Assembly (NCBI GenBank): GCA_964351865.1
Contig: CAYGPJ010000004.1
Coordinates: forward strand, 62,001-126,000
Direction of reading: 5' to 3'
DNA length: 64,000 nucleotides
Origin: JBCDJI01 sp964351865
GTDB taxonomy: Bacteria; Verrucomicrobiota; Verrucomicrobiia; Methylacidiphilales; JBCBYL01
Positions 16,683 through 24,974 of the stretch are shown piece after piece. The position numbers were made by a program, and so were the translations under genes. Below the pieces are notes generated by a model. The model saw nothing but the letters and a program-made list of their open reading frames with translations, did no database searches and was not told the origin of the DNA. How positions within the stretch are numbered: position 1 is the first letter of the stretch; the number at the start of each line of letters is the position of its first letter.

Positions 16683-16917
16683 TCCAAACCTTAGCTACTT
16701 CCCGATCCAACTCTTGCTCGGTCAATTCCGGGTTCCTGCTTTGGATTCCTCTGCGGCATATTTCACGCGCCATGCGCTGCATCGACGATACCAGTGCCCA
16801 CTTTCGTTCGATCGGCATATTAGCAAAGATTTTCATCTGAGCGGGATCCGGTCGATCCAACGCTACATTTGAACTGTGATGGGTATTATTTGTTTCGGAC
16901 ATGGCCTCCACTTTCAA
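16666..16917 (-). CDS. Small helical partner of the nucleotidyltransferase
   Basis: An 83-residue protein (or 78 from the second ATG at 16902) whose C-terminal half is a run of helices: IFANMPIERKWALVSSMQRMAREI, then NPELTEQELDREVAKVW. The pattern 'ERK...ARE...R...PELTEQELDREVAK' is familiar from short proteins encoded just upstream of nucleotidyltransferase genes in several phyla. It has no DNA-binding motif I can recognise. Overlap with the next gene suggests a co-translated pair in which this is the antitoxin-like or accessory partner. Confidence 0.6.
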   Translation of the reverse strand: MKVEAMSETNNTHHSSNVALDRPDPAQMKIFANMPIERKWALVSSMQRMAREICRRGIQSRNPELTEQELDREVAKVWSGVTS

Positions 16918-17039
16918 AGGAAACTATCACTTGAACTTAAATCGACCATCCTAAATTTTCTGTTCCAACTCACCTCTAGACTGGCTCGCATCATGATAAA
17001 CTTTGCGCTTTGGGGATCGTAACGCTTCACTTTATCTTG

Positions 17040-17459
17040 TTATTGAACCAGTAGGGCTACATCCTTATGCAATACAGCTAAGCCAGCATCCAGTGTGGCT
17101 AGTGTGGCTTGTTTTTTCCGTGCCAATTCCGCTAGCCATGCATCCGTCACTTGTTTTCCTCCGGTCAACCCACGAAATGCTACATCACCATAGCTGAAAC
17201 CTGTATTCCAGAAGCGATGCTGTTGATGTTGTCGAACTTCACTTAACGCCTCCCACGCCGCGGCTGCCGAGCGATCCTGAGCCGCCACCATATGTACTCG
17301 GATCAGCGTTCCCTCGGTAATCGCACACGTAGCAAAATTGCTTTGTTCCGTTAGCTGTCCGAACCATTCTATAGCGATTTCGTGGTGCTCATGCGTATCG
17401 ATGCGCAACGCCACCAGCAGATTACCATCCAATAAAAAGACTTGAGGAGATTCAGGCAT
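17040..17459 (-). CDS. vapC: VapC-like PIN-domain toxin
   Basis: A 139-residue PIN-domain protein. The conserved acidic residues of the RNase site are present: Asp11 in FLLDGNLLVAL, Glu in CAITEGTLIRV, Asp in KQVTDAWLAELA and Asp in ATLDAGLAVL. VapC toxins cut tRNA or rRNA when not bound by their VapB partner. The start overlaps the end of the antitoxin-like gene by 8 bp, the normal vapBC arrangement. Confidence 0.85.
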   Translation of the reverse strand: MPESPQVFLLDGNLLVALRIDTHEHHEIAIEWFGQLTEQSNFATCAITEGTLIRVHMVAAQDRSAAAAWEALSEVRQHQQHRFWNTGFSYGDVAFRGLTGGKQVTDAWLAELARKKQATLATLDAGLAVLHKDVALLVQ

Positions 17460-17700
17460 CTTGTTCGATCTGATTCACCATGGTCGCCGTTACCCGATGC
17501 CGACCTTTAGAGGTAGGGAATGCCTGATGAGAAACGGACTTCTGCTTGGATTGATTACCCTGCTGCTCGAAACCGGCAGCGATCAGTTGATTAACTGCCG
17601 AGCTTAACGAGCAATCTTCTGCCTTCGATAAGGCCTTCGCCGCACGATAGTAGGGTTCTCGCAAATTAATACTTAATCGCATAGGGCTATTTTGGTGCAA
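17452..17700 (-). CDS. vapB: Ribbon-helix-helix antitoxin-like protein (VapB-type)
   Basis: An 82-residue protein, or 76 if the ATG at 17682 (MRLSINL) is used. MRLSINLREPYYRAAKALSKAEDCSLSSAVNQLIAAGF has the strand-helix-helix pattern of a ribbon-helix-helix DNA-binding domain. The rest is a polar, probably disordered tail that would wrap the toxin. It is the first gene of a two-gene unit with the PIN-domain toxin, 8-bp overlap. Autoregulation is expected for the class. Confidence 0.72.
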   Translation of the reverse strand: MHQNSPMRLSINLREPYYRAAKALSKAEDCSLSSAVNQLIAAGFEQQGNQSKQKSVSHQAFPTSKGRHRVTATMVNQIEQDA

Positions 17701-17928
17701 TGGTGCGTTGGTGTCAATTATCTATTATTTCTATACAATCAGGCACAGCGTTGGCAAGAAATACCGACATCTTGCGTGGTCGGTATATACTCGCCCTAAA
17801 CGGGAAAGTTGTAGGGTCCGGCAGCAGCCGGATCTCAGACTTCTTGCCAATGCCATACCAGTGTGTCTCATTAAACTGAAAACGCTCTAAATCTTTTCCC
17901 TTTGTGGCCTTGCCAATATTTTGATGCC

Positions 17929-17953
17929 TTGACATCATTTATATATGATGTTA
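17929..17953 (+). promoter_or_regulatory. Probable operator and -35 element of the second VapBC pair
   Basis: TTGACA (17929-17934) overlaps an inverted repeat, ACATCAT (17932-17938) and ATGATGT (17945-17951) around TTATAT. The repeat extends to 10-bp arms with one mismatch, and the antitoxin ATG follows at 17964. A repeat overlapping the promoter is the normal design for TA autorepression; a clear -10 box is lacking (TAAGCT at 17952). Confidence 0.5.
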
Positions 17954-17963
17954 AGCTTTATTT

Positions 17964-18215
17964 ATGAGAACTACTTTGACTCTCGATGATGATGTAGCAC
18001 GGTTACTACAGCAAAGAGCCAAGGCGAGTCAGCTTCCTTTCAAAAAAGTCGTTAATGATGCGTTGCGTTTGTCCCTTGAGCCAACAGAACTACCTGAAGC
18101 AGTAGAACCCTTTATCCCAACGTTTTCTTTGGGTATCAAACCGGGTATCGACCCGACTAAATTGACGCAATACGCAGACGAACTTGAAGATCGTAAATCA
18201 TTCGATCAACACTGA
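17964..18215 (+). CDS. vapB: VapB-type antitoxin
   Basis: An 83-residue antitoxin. MRTTLTLDDDVARLLQQRAKASQLPFKKVVNDALRLSL is a typical ribbon-helix-helix N-terminus of the DUF2191/VapB type. The C-terminal LTQYADELEDRKSFD segment is the toxin-binding tail. The stop overlaps the toxin start (TGATG), giving strict co-expression. It is preceded by a palindrome overlapping a TTGACA box, consistent with self-repression. Confidence 0.85.
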   Translation: MRTTLTLDDDVARLLQQRAKASQLPFKKVVNDALRLSLEPTELPEAVEPFIPTFSLGIKPGIDPTKLTQYADELEDRKSFDQH

Positions 18216-18643
18216 TGATTTTACCTGATGCTAATCTACTCATTTACGCTCACAACCGTGAATCACCTCAAAGCGAAAAAGCATACCGCTGGTGGTTTGA
18301 TTGCCTGAAACAGCGTAAGAATATTGCCCTGCCGTGGGCAACGTCGCTGGCGTTTCTCAGAATCAGCACGAACCACAGAATTGTGGACTCACCCCTTTCT
18401 GTCTCTGAAGTTCTTAAAATTTTCGATTACTGGCACAGCTTACCGAACGTCCATATTCCACATCCCACTCCCAGACATTATAAAATTTTGCGACGTCTCA
18501 TTAAACATCTTGGCACTGCTGCCAATCTGACAACCGACGCTCACTTAGCTGCACTAGCGCTCGAACATGGTTATACGATCTATAGTAATGACAGCGACTT
18601 CGCCCGCTTTCCGGAGTTGAAATGGAAGAATCCTCTTTTGTAG
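18215..18643 (+). CDS. vapC: VapC-like PIN-domain toxin
   Basis: A 142-residue PIN-domain RNase toxin. Acidic site residues are Asp5 in ILPDANLLIYAH, Asp in NLTTDAHLAALA and the Asp pair in IYSNDSDFARF. The family typically cuts tRNA or the 23S sarcin-ricin loop. The start overlaps the antitoxin stop by one base. It differs clearly from the minus-strand VapC nearby, so the two pairs are not a recent duplication. Confidence 0.87.
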   Translation: MILPDANLLIYAHNRESPQSEKAYRWWFDCLKQRKNIALPWATSLAFLRISTNHRIVDSPLSVSEVLKIFDYWHSLPNVHIPHPTPRHYKILRRLIKHLGTAANLTTDAHLAALALEHGYTIYSNDSDFARFPELKWKNPLL

Positions 18644-18707
18644 CCCACGACGAGGTAACTATAGTCCGGCATCACCTTGAATTCCTATTTCACTAGCCCG
18701 CTTCAAT

Positions 18708-19337
18708 TTAATGCTCAGCGGCTGGCACACCGATGACGCATGAGCCGTCAAAAACAGGTCCTACGACCACCGCTCCAGCCGCAATCTGACAGCCGCGCCC
18801 CACCTCTACGCCCTGAATGATACAAGCGCCTGCTCCGATAAAGCTACCTTCTCCGACATGTACTCTTCCTGACAAAATCGCCCCGGGGGCCACATGCACA
18901 TGGTCGCTAATCCGGCAGTGATGATCCACCGAACTGGAAGTATTTAAAATCACGTTACGCCCGACCGTCGCGCCCGCCTGAACGACCGCTCCAGCCATTA
19001 CTACCACTCCCTCGCCCAGTACTGCGGTGCTGGCCACGCTGGCAGCCGGATGGATCAAGGTGGTAAATTGATAGCCTTCCTTCTGATACCGATTGAAAAG
19101 TATCTGGCGTTTCTGGGAAACTTTCACCGAACCGATGCCACTGACCAGATCTACTTCGTCTGCAGGATATTCCTTGAGGACTCGGTCATCCCCCAGCACT
19201 TTCACTCCCGCAATTTCGCTGGCGGTTTCTTTTTTGGAATGAGCCACCACGCCCTTAATTTCAAGGTGTAAACAGCGGCATAGATCGATCACCACCTGGG
19301 CGTGATCTTCGGTCCCAATAATGAGTATCGGCTTCAT
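18708..19337 (-). CDS. NeuD/PglD-like sugar acetyltransferase
   Basis: A 209-residue two-domain enzyme. An N-terminal Rossmann-like domain (ILIIGTEDHAQVVIDLCR) binds the sugar nucleotide, and a C-terminal left-handed beta-helix carries hexapeptide turns (VLGEGVVVMAGAVVQAGATVG). The histidine pair in SSSVDHHCRISDHVHVAPGA is the catalytic site of PglD and NeuD. It acetylates a nucleotide amino sugar or sialic acid with acetyl-CoA. It lies on the same strand as the glycan operon but upstream, across the toxin-antitoxin island, and probably serves the same glycan. Confidence 0.87.
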   Translation of the reverse strand: MKPILIIGTEDHAQVVIDLCRCLHLEIKGVVAHSKKETASEIAGVKVLGDDRVLKEYPADEVDLVSGIGSVKVSQKRQILFNRYQKEGYQFTTLIHPAASVASTAVLGEGVVVMAGAVVQAGATVGRNVILNTSSSVDHHCRISDHVHVAPGAILSGRVHVGEGSFIGAGACIIQGVEVGRGCQIAAGAVVVGPVFDGSCVIGVPAAEH

Positions 19338-19431
19338 GAGAATAGTTTCCTCCTGTCTGACTCAGGATCAATAATAAAGTGCCTCATGGAGATCTCCTCG
19401 CTCATATTCTTAAATCACAGCAGCAGGCGAC

Positions 19432-19483
19432 TTAATGGGGGACGGAGGTGAATTCAGCTGAATTCACCTCCGTCCCCCATTAA
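19432..19483. repeat. Perfect 52-bp palindrome, GGGGACGGAG family
   Basis: Arms 19432-19457 and 19458-19483 are exact reverse complements with no spacer; each carries GGGGGACGGAGG. The core is shared with the larger repeat elements at 35446, 50670 and 54914. It sits 9 bases from the stop of the permease gene that ends at 19493. It could act as a transcription barrier, but no T-tract is present. It looks like a mobile REP-type palindrome. Confidence 0.75.
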
Positions 19484-19492
19484 CGCTATAGA

Positions 19493-20740
19493 TCATTGTG
19501 AGGTTCCACGCAGAATATTCACCGGCTCCATCCGTGCCGCCCGTCGAGCGGGAATCCATGAGGCGATCAGCACCGAAATGAGTGCCAGAATGGCAGCCTG
19601 GATGTAATGCTTCATCGAATAAACAACAATAAAGTGATCCGCCTTGAAGATACCACGGATCTTGATCGGAATGTGTGTCACCGTCCAAGTCAGTAATAAG
19701 CCAATCACCCATCCTAAAAGTATCCCAAGCACGGCCACCATTAATCCCTGCCAGACAAATATCGCCACGATGTCCATGCGCGTGTAACCCATCGACCGCA
19801 GAATGGCGATTTCTTTGGTCTTCTCCAGCACACTCATGGTCAGAATATTAAAAATCCCGAAACCGGCCAGCAGGATGATACAACTGATGGCCAATCCCGC
19901 TGAAATACGCAGCGTGCGAAAGATCTGCATATTGCTCTTTTCCCGATCCTGCCATGGTCGGGAACGATGCCCCAACAGTTGCTCAAAGGCGCGCGCATCT
20001 TCACGGGCCCGATGGGATTCTTTTAACTTCACAATAATGAAAGAGGTCGGGGCAATGCCTTCCACCAGATATTTCGCAGGCCGCTGATGAGAATAGATGC
20101 GTTTCTGGTCAATCGCATTAATTCCAGTTTCATAGATACCTCGAATATTGAAACGGCGACTATTCGCATCCGGCCCGGTCAAATTAACCGCTTGGCCGAC
20201 AAACATGTCCAGCTTGTCAGCCAGTTCCTTACCCACCAGTAACCCGTCCGGATCTTGTTCAAAGCTGATAAAGGTTCCGTCAATAATCTGATACTTCAAA
20301 TCGGTCGTCGCCGTATGGTCTTCAATATCGATGGCATACAAGGAAGCCACTTCACTCCGCAAACCAGCTCGAATCGACGCTTTGATTTCCAAAATTGGCG
20401 AAGCGGCTTCTACATTCGGGTACTCCTTGATGACACGCATCACGCGATTAGCATCCGTAATTCCGGGATAAAACTTGCGCTTTTGCGGATTGGATACCAT
20501 GACCAAAGTGTTCTGGCGTTCTTCAATCAGCGTGGAGTAGGAAGACTGAAAACGGTCCTGAATAATAATAGCTCCCTTACTCCCCAGAATCGTATCAATA
20601 AAGAAATTCTGAAACCCTTCGGTCTGTGCCTGACCGGTAATATAAAAGGCCACACCAAACACCACGCCAATAGCACTCAGAAACATCGAGCGCTTACTCT
20701 GCGTAAAAAATCGCCAGGCAATGTGAAACGAAGAAGGCAC
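19493..20740 (-). CDS. MacB/FtsX-type ABC transporter permease without ATPase domain
   Basis: A 415-residue permease of the MacB/LolC fold. The first membrane helix (MFLSAIGVVFGVAFYITG) is followed by a large periplasmic domain (about residues 45-285). Three C-terminal helices follow (IILLAGFGIFNILTMSV; IFVWQGLMVAVLGILLGWVIG; AAILALISVLIASWIPA), with the coupling-helix-like segment EKTKEIAILRSMGYTR between them. The family moves substrates from the periplasmic side out through a TolC channel or to lipoprotein carriers. It follows the adaptor gene by 11 bases. An ATPase should exist, but none is encoded beside it. Confidence 0.88.
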   Translation of the reverse strand: MPSSFHIAWRFFTQSKRSMFLSAIGVVFGVAFYITGQAQTEGFQNFFIDTILGSKGAIIIQDRFQSSYSTLIEERQNTLVMVSNPQKRKFYPGITDANRVMRVIKEYPNVEAASPILEIKASIRAGLRSEVASLYAIDIEDHTATTDLKYQIIDGTFISFEQDPDGLLVGKELADKLDMFVGQAVNLTGPDANSRRFNIRGIYETGINAIDQKRIYSHQRPAKYLVEGIAPTSFIIVKLKESHRAREDARAFEQLLGHRSRPWQDREKSNMQIFRTLRISAGLAISCIILLAGFGIFNILTMSVLEKTKEIAILRSMGYTRMDIVAIFVWQGLMVAVLGILLGWVIGLLLTWTVTHIPIKIRGIFKADHFIVVYSMKHYIQAAILALISVLIASWIPARRAARMEPVNILRGTSQ

Positions 20741-20751
20741 GGCTTTATGGA

Positions 20752-21885
20752 TCAGAGTGGAGTCACACGGACGCCTTCAGTGAAGCGGTCGTGCTCGCTC
20801 AGGATTATTTTATCCCCCTCTTGGACCCCGTCTAGAATTTCGCAAAACTCGATGTTGCGATAGCCAGTGGATACTCGCTGGAGGCGGACTTTACCTTTGC
20901 GCACCACGTAGAGTAGATCTCCATCGCGTAGCGCGCGGGTGGGAACCATCAGTGTGTTCTCGCGCTGGCCGATGATAATATTCGCTTCGCCAGTCATCCC
21001 CGGTAAAATTTCCCCCGGCACGTTCACCAATTGAAGAATTACTTCAAAACTCTGGTTCTGCCCCTGACTGCGCTTTTTGAACACTTTAGCCTGAAAATCT
21101 TTACTACCGTATGAATAGAGGCGCACGCTAGCGTTCATTCCTTCCTGAACTCCCCCGACATCCTCTTCATTGACCACGGCCACCAGATGTGTCTCTTTAC
21201 TGCCCACCCGGAAGAGTTGCGACTGATTCAGCACGACTTCTCCCAGGCGGGTAATCACTTCCAGCACATTCCCATCGATCGGTGCTCTGATCTGCCCTTG
21301 CTCAATCTGGTTTTTGGCGTTTTCGTACTTGGTTTTGGCAACCGCGACGGCCTGCTCCATTTCGAGCACTTCCTGCGAAACTTTACGCTTAAGGTCTTCC
21401 ACCACACTCTGCACCCGCTGGAGTTCCATCGGAGCAATGATGCCCTCCGAGACCAGCGGACGAATCCGCTCCAGTTCCTGCTGTCGTGATTTTAATTCAT
21501 TAGCAGAAGTCGGCCCGATCTTTAAACGCTGTTGTGCAGACTCCCAATCGACCTTCATTTCTTCCAGTGTGGTTCCCAGTTCTTCATCGACAATCTTTGC
21601 CATCAAGTCGCCGGCCTTGACCACATCCGTCTGCTCTACACTGATCTCTTTGATCACCCCGGAGGTGCGGGACTTGACCAGCACCTCAGTTTCCGGCTCC
21701 ACCGTCACCGTTCCGTAAACGGCAGCCACCGCATCGCCACGCACCACGGTCCCTATTTCTGCCTCCTCAGCAGGCGATAGCAACGGCCTTAGCAGTAGCG
21801 CCAACACGATCAGTCCAAGAATGGATAGTGTGATCCACCTTAATTTTTTGTTATTCCAAAATGTTAAAAACTTTTCTTTCAGCAT
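20752..21885 (-). CDS. Periplasmic adaptor (membrane-fusion) protein, MacA-like
   Basis: A 377-residue adaptor. A single N-terminal anchor (ITLSILGLIVLALLLRPLL) is followed by the lipoyl half-motif (VLVKSRTSGVIKEISVEQTDVVKAGDLMAKI) and an alpha-helical hairpin (about 105-200). The second lipoyl half is GQIRAPIDGNVLEVITRLGEVV, and beta-barrel and membrane-proximal domains end the protein. It would bridge the inner-membrane permease and a TolC channel. It lies between the permease and two TolC genes in one operon. Confidence 0.9.
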   Translation of the reverse strand: MLKEKFLTFWNNKKLRWITLSILGLIVLALLLRPLLSPAEEAEIGTVVRGDAVAAVYGTVTVEPETEVLVKSRTSGVIKEISVEQTDVVKAGDLMAKIVDEELGTTLEEMKVDWESAQQRLKIGPTSANELKSRQQELERIRPLVSEGIIAPMELQRVQSVVEDLKRKVSQEVLEMEQAVAVAKTKYENAKNQIEQGQIRAPIDGNVLEVITRLGEVVLNQSQLFRVGSKETHLVAVVNEEDVGGVQEGMNASVRLYSYGSKDFQAKVFKKRSQGQNQSFEVILQLVNVPGEILPGMTGEANIIIGQRENTLMVPTRALRDGDLLYVVRKGKVRLQRVSTGYRNIEFCEILDGVQEGDKIILSEHDRFTEGVRVTPL

Positions 21886-21930
21886 ACGTTCTCTTCCCCA
21901 GTCGGATGTCAGATATCAGATATCACCTGC

Positions 21931-23379
21931 CTAGTTAGCGGATTCCTCGGCAAATGCCAACAATTGTCCTGAAATTCGTCGTAATATTGTCAGCCCGATA
22001 CTAGCCCGATATTGCTCCTGTAACATGCGGGAATGAATTTGAAAACTATCCAGCGCAAAAATCAACGTTTCATTCTGACCCGCCCGATCGCCTTCATACT
22101 CAGCTTGAGCCATCTCCAGCGCATCCGGGAAACTAGGAATATCCCGTTTCGTCCGCAGCACCTCGCGTGCCATCTCTATTTCTTTAGCGGCCTCTTCTAC
22201 CTGACCGGGAATGGCCTGCTTAAACTGCAGGGAAGAAACGATGGTCTTGTCCCGATCGGCTTCACGTCGCAAGGCTCTACCTTCAGAACTTCCGCCATCG
22301 AAGGCATTCCACCTGAGCTGCAGGCCAAATAAACCGCGGGATTTCTCAAACTCATCGTCGTCGTCACTGCCCACCTGATTACTGTTCACATCACCCAGAC
22401 CCGTCGTGTCGGTGGTGGGATCCACCGTAGTGCTCCCCGAACCGGAAGACCCAGTGCCTCCACCTACCAAAGCACCGCCCACCGCGCCCGCAGCTCCAGC
22501 GGTAGTGGTGGCCGTGTTTTCTGAGCGGTCCGTATTGCCCAAAATCTCATCAAGCCCCGGCGAAAATTCCGCCCGCGCATAAAAGTAGATGTTCGGATAA
22601 CGATCGGCGCGGGCAATTCTGGCCTGATAATCACTCGCCTGGGCCAGCTTATCCAGCAGTCTGACTTCCGGCATACCGGCCAGGCCGATTTCCACGACCC
22701 GAGCACGATCGACCGGACGTTCTGGTAAGTCTTCAAAACCTCCTGCCACCAGTTGCAGCGAGGTCCCCGTTCCCATCACCGCCAGCAGATCAGTCCTCGC
22801 CTGTTGCTTTCGATCCTGCAATAAGATTAATGTATCGCGGATCAGGCTCAGTCTGACCTCCACCTGTTCCAACTCCGATTTTCTTAAGCTGCCAGTATCA
22901 AACATGGATTGAGCATTGAGTCGGCGCTGCTGGATAAAATTCTGAAGTTGCAGGGTCAGTTTTTCCTGCTCTTGAAGAAAAACCACATTCAGATAAGCCA
23001 GACGTAGTGAGGTCATGACTTCATTCAATCTCAGCTCATAGTTCAGACGCGAGACACTGCCTGCCAAGCCTGAGGCCTCCCAGGCCAGAATCGCCCGTTG
23101 ATCAAAAACCATCTGCCGCACATCCAGCAGCACCAGCGGAGGAAACGTCAGCGCCGTCATTTCCACTTGCGGCAGGGAACGGCTGCGGAATTCCAACTTA
23201 GCGCCTTCAGCTTCCTCGAGTTGCGTCTCCGCCTGCAGCAGATCTACGTTGTGTTGCAGCGTAATATTGACGCATTGATTCCAGGTCAGGCCAGCAGGGA
23301 TATCCATCTCCTCCTGAGCGACGCCACTGAGGCTCCACACCCATCCCGCGATACAGAGAATCAGGAAATTGCGCTGCAT
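21931..23379 (-). CDS. TolC-family outer membrane efflux protein (second of tandem pair)
   Basis: A 482-residue outer membrane channel protein with a signal peptide (about residues 1-21, ending SGVAQ) and two TolC repeat halves rich in long helices (LRLNEVMTSLRLAYLNVVFLQ; VRLSLIRDTLILLQDRKQQAR). Residues about 281-345 are an insertion of Gly, Ser, Thr and Asp without helix-forming character, ending in a DDDDE run. It falls in the second half, where an extracellular or equatorial loop is expected. Trimer formation with the adaptor is assumed from the family. Confidence 0.85.
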   Translation of the reverse strand: MQRNFLILCIAGWVWSLSGVAQEEMDIPAGLTWNQCVNITLQHNVDLLQAETQLEEAEGAKLEFRSRSLPQVEMTALTFPPLVLLDVRQMVFDQRAILAWEASGLAGSVSRLNYELRLNEVMTSLRLAYLNVVFLQEQEKLTLQLQNFIQQRRLNAQSMFDTGSLRKSELEQVEVRLSLIRDTLILLQDRKQQARTDLLAVMGTGTSLQLVAGGFEDLPERPVDRARVVEIGLAGMPEVRLLDKLAQASDYQARIARADRYPNIYFYARAEFSPGLDEILGNTDRSENTATTTAGAAGAVGGALVGGGTGSSGSGSTTVDPTTDTTGLGDVNSNQVGSDDDDEFEKSRGLFGLQLRWNAFDGGSSEGRALRREADRDKTIVSSLQFKQAIPGQVEEAAKEIEMAREVLRTKRDIPSFPDALEMAQAEYEGDRAGQNETLIFALDSFQIHSRMLQEQYRASIGLTILRRISGQLLAFAEESAN

Positions 23380-23393
23380 GATCCAGTTTCCTT

Positions 23394-24812
23394 TCAGCGT
23401 CTTACTCCTACCGGCTGCACGGCCTGAAAGGCGGCCGTCTCAGACTCCGTCTCGTAATTCACATCATCCGGAGTCAGCGTAGCGGTTTGGGCAAACAAGG
23501 CTTTTTCCAAATCTGCCAGCGCCTGATGGTATTCATACTTCGCTTCCAATTCGATATTCAAGGACTGGTTGTAATCGACGGTGGCCTGGAGGATATCGAA
23601 TTGACTGCCATATCCGGCATCCACCGAGGATCGCGCCAGATCCAGCGATTCCTGAGCACGTTCGATATTTTCCAACTGACTGCCTAAAATTTCCTTGGAC
23701 TTCACCAGCGAGTTGAATGACTGGGTGACTTCCAAAGCGATCCGTCGCCCTACATCATCCCGCGCAATCTCTGCACGTTTGCGCCTGGCATCCGCCTGTA
23801 TCGCCTGTCCTTTTCCAGCAAATCCGTCAAAAATATCCCAGCGGCCCAAGAATCCAAAGGCCGCCTCAGTCGAGTAATCCAGTGCGTTACTGCCAGAACC
23901 GTTATCTCTGCGGGCGATCCCCTGAGCAAACAGATCGATCTTGGGAATATTCGAGCTTCTGGCAATTCGTGCATCGTAAGCCGCGATCTGAGCTTCGAAG
24001 TCCAGATTACGTGCATCCGGTCGCTGCCGTAACGCCACGCGTAAGGCCTCACTCAAACTCAACTCCACCTCCGGGCAACTGAGTTCACCACTCAGTTGCA
24101 GCGGTGACATTTCGTTGCGAACATCCCAGTTCATCCCCATTTCTCGCACCAACAGAATCGCCGCATTCGTCAGATTTTTCTCCGCCTCCAGCAACGAGGG
24201 TCGCTCATTCGCCAGTCGCACCTGGGTGCGCACGATATTAAACTTAGTGGTTTTCCCTACCTCGAACAAACGCTTCTGCCGGGTGACTTCCTTTTCCAGT
24301 AAGTCAATAATCTGAGTTTGCACATCCACTTGACCGGAATACAGCAGCGTACGATAGAAATTAGTTTTAATTTCGTGGACGACCGTATTAAGCACCCGTT
24401 CGTATTCGAGCAATTCGCGACTTTTTTCCAGCTTGGCCCGGCCAATCCGGCCACTGTTCTCACCACCGCTGATAATGCTCCAGGTGACGCGCACCTCCGC
24501 GCGCCAGTCTTCACGCAACTCATTCTCCGAAGGATTCTTCTGACCCAGCACGTCATTGTTCTCCATGCCGACGTTTCCACCGACTTGCAACTGCGGGTAG
24601 AGCACCGCCTTCGCTTCGATAATGGAACCTTCCGCCCGCTCGGCACCGATTCGCGCCATCTCTAAGACCGGATTTTTATTGAGTCCGATATTAATACAGT
24701 CAATCAGAGTGTATACCTTCTGCTCCTGCGCAGATAGGGTGCCTGCTGCGATTCCCGTTAATAGGAGCGCTATGACACAACTCAACCATCCAGAATTTCT
24801 TCCTGACTGCAT
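23394..24812 (-). CDS. TolC-family outer membrane efflux protein (first of tandem pair)
   Basis: A 472-residue TolC-like protein with a signal peptide (cleavage near TLSAQ, about residue 29) and the repeated TolC pattern YTLIDCINIGLNKNPVLEMARIGAERAEG, then LSLSEALRVALRQRPDAR in the second half. FLGRWDIFDGFAGKGQ is the conserved outer-membrane strand motif. It opens the four-gene export operon. Two consecutive TolC genes could form separate channels or a mixed trimer. Confidence 0.88.
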   Translation of the reverse strand: MQSGRNSGWLSCVIALLLTGIAAGTLSAQEQKVYTLIDCINIGLNKNPVLEMARIGAERAEGSIIEAKAVLYPQLQVGGNVGMENNDVLGQKNPSENELREDWRAEVRVTWSIISGGENSGRIGRAKLEKSRELLEYERVLNTVVHEIKTNFYRTLLYSGQVDVQTQIIDLLEKEVTRQKRLFEVGKTTKFNIVRTQVRLANERPSLLEAEKNLTNAAILLVREMGMNWDVRNEMSPLQLSGELSCPEVELSLSEALRVALRQRPDARNLDFEAQIAAYDARIARSSNIPKIDLFAQGIARRDNGSGSNALDYSTEAAFGFLGRWDIFDGFAGKGQAIQADARRKRAEIARDDVGRRIALEVTQSFNSLVKSKEILGSQLENIERAQESLDLARSSVDAGYGSQFDILQATVDYNQSLNIELEAKYEYHQALADLEKALFAQTATLTPDDVNYETESETAAFQAVQPVGVRR

Positions 24813-24974
24813 CCTGCGATGCTAAAATAGCCGCTTGGCGAAACAAGTTTTTATTGAAAAAAGTTTAAATATTAAAAACTTCTATAAAGTATTTGCTTTC
24901 AGCCTCTTGAAGTTTATGTTGCTGTCACTTTATGCGGGTCGTCAATAGTTGGCTTCCGGCTGAGGAAGAGCGCT

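Noticed and set aside
17714..17938. A 74-codon minus-strand reading frame between the two VapBC pairs
   Set aside because: It covers the promoter and operator of the plus-strand pair, lacks a recognisable domain or ribosome site, and its composition is not protein-like.
19432..19483. Rho-independent terminator for the export operon
   Set aside because: The palindrome has no loop and no T-run on either side, and its core is shared with dispersed repeats, so it is better called a repeat.
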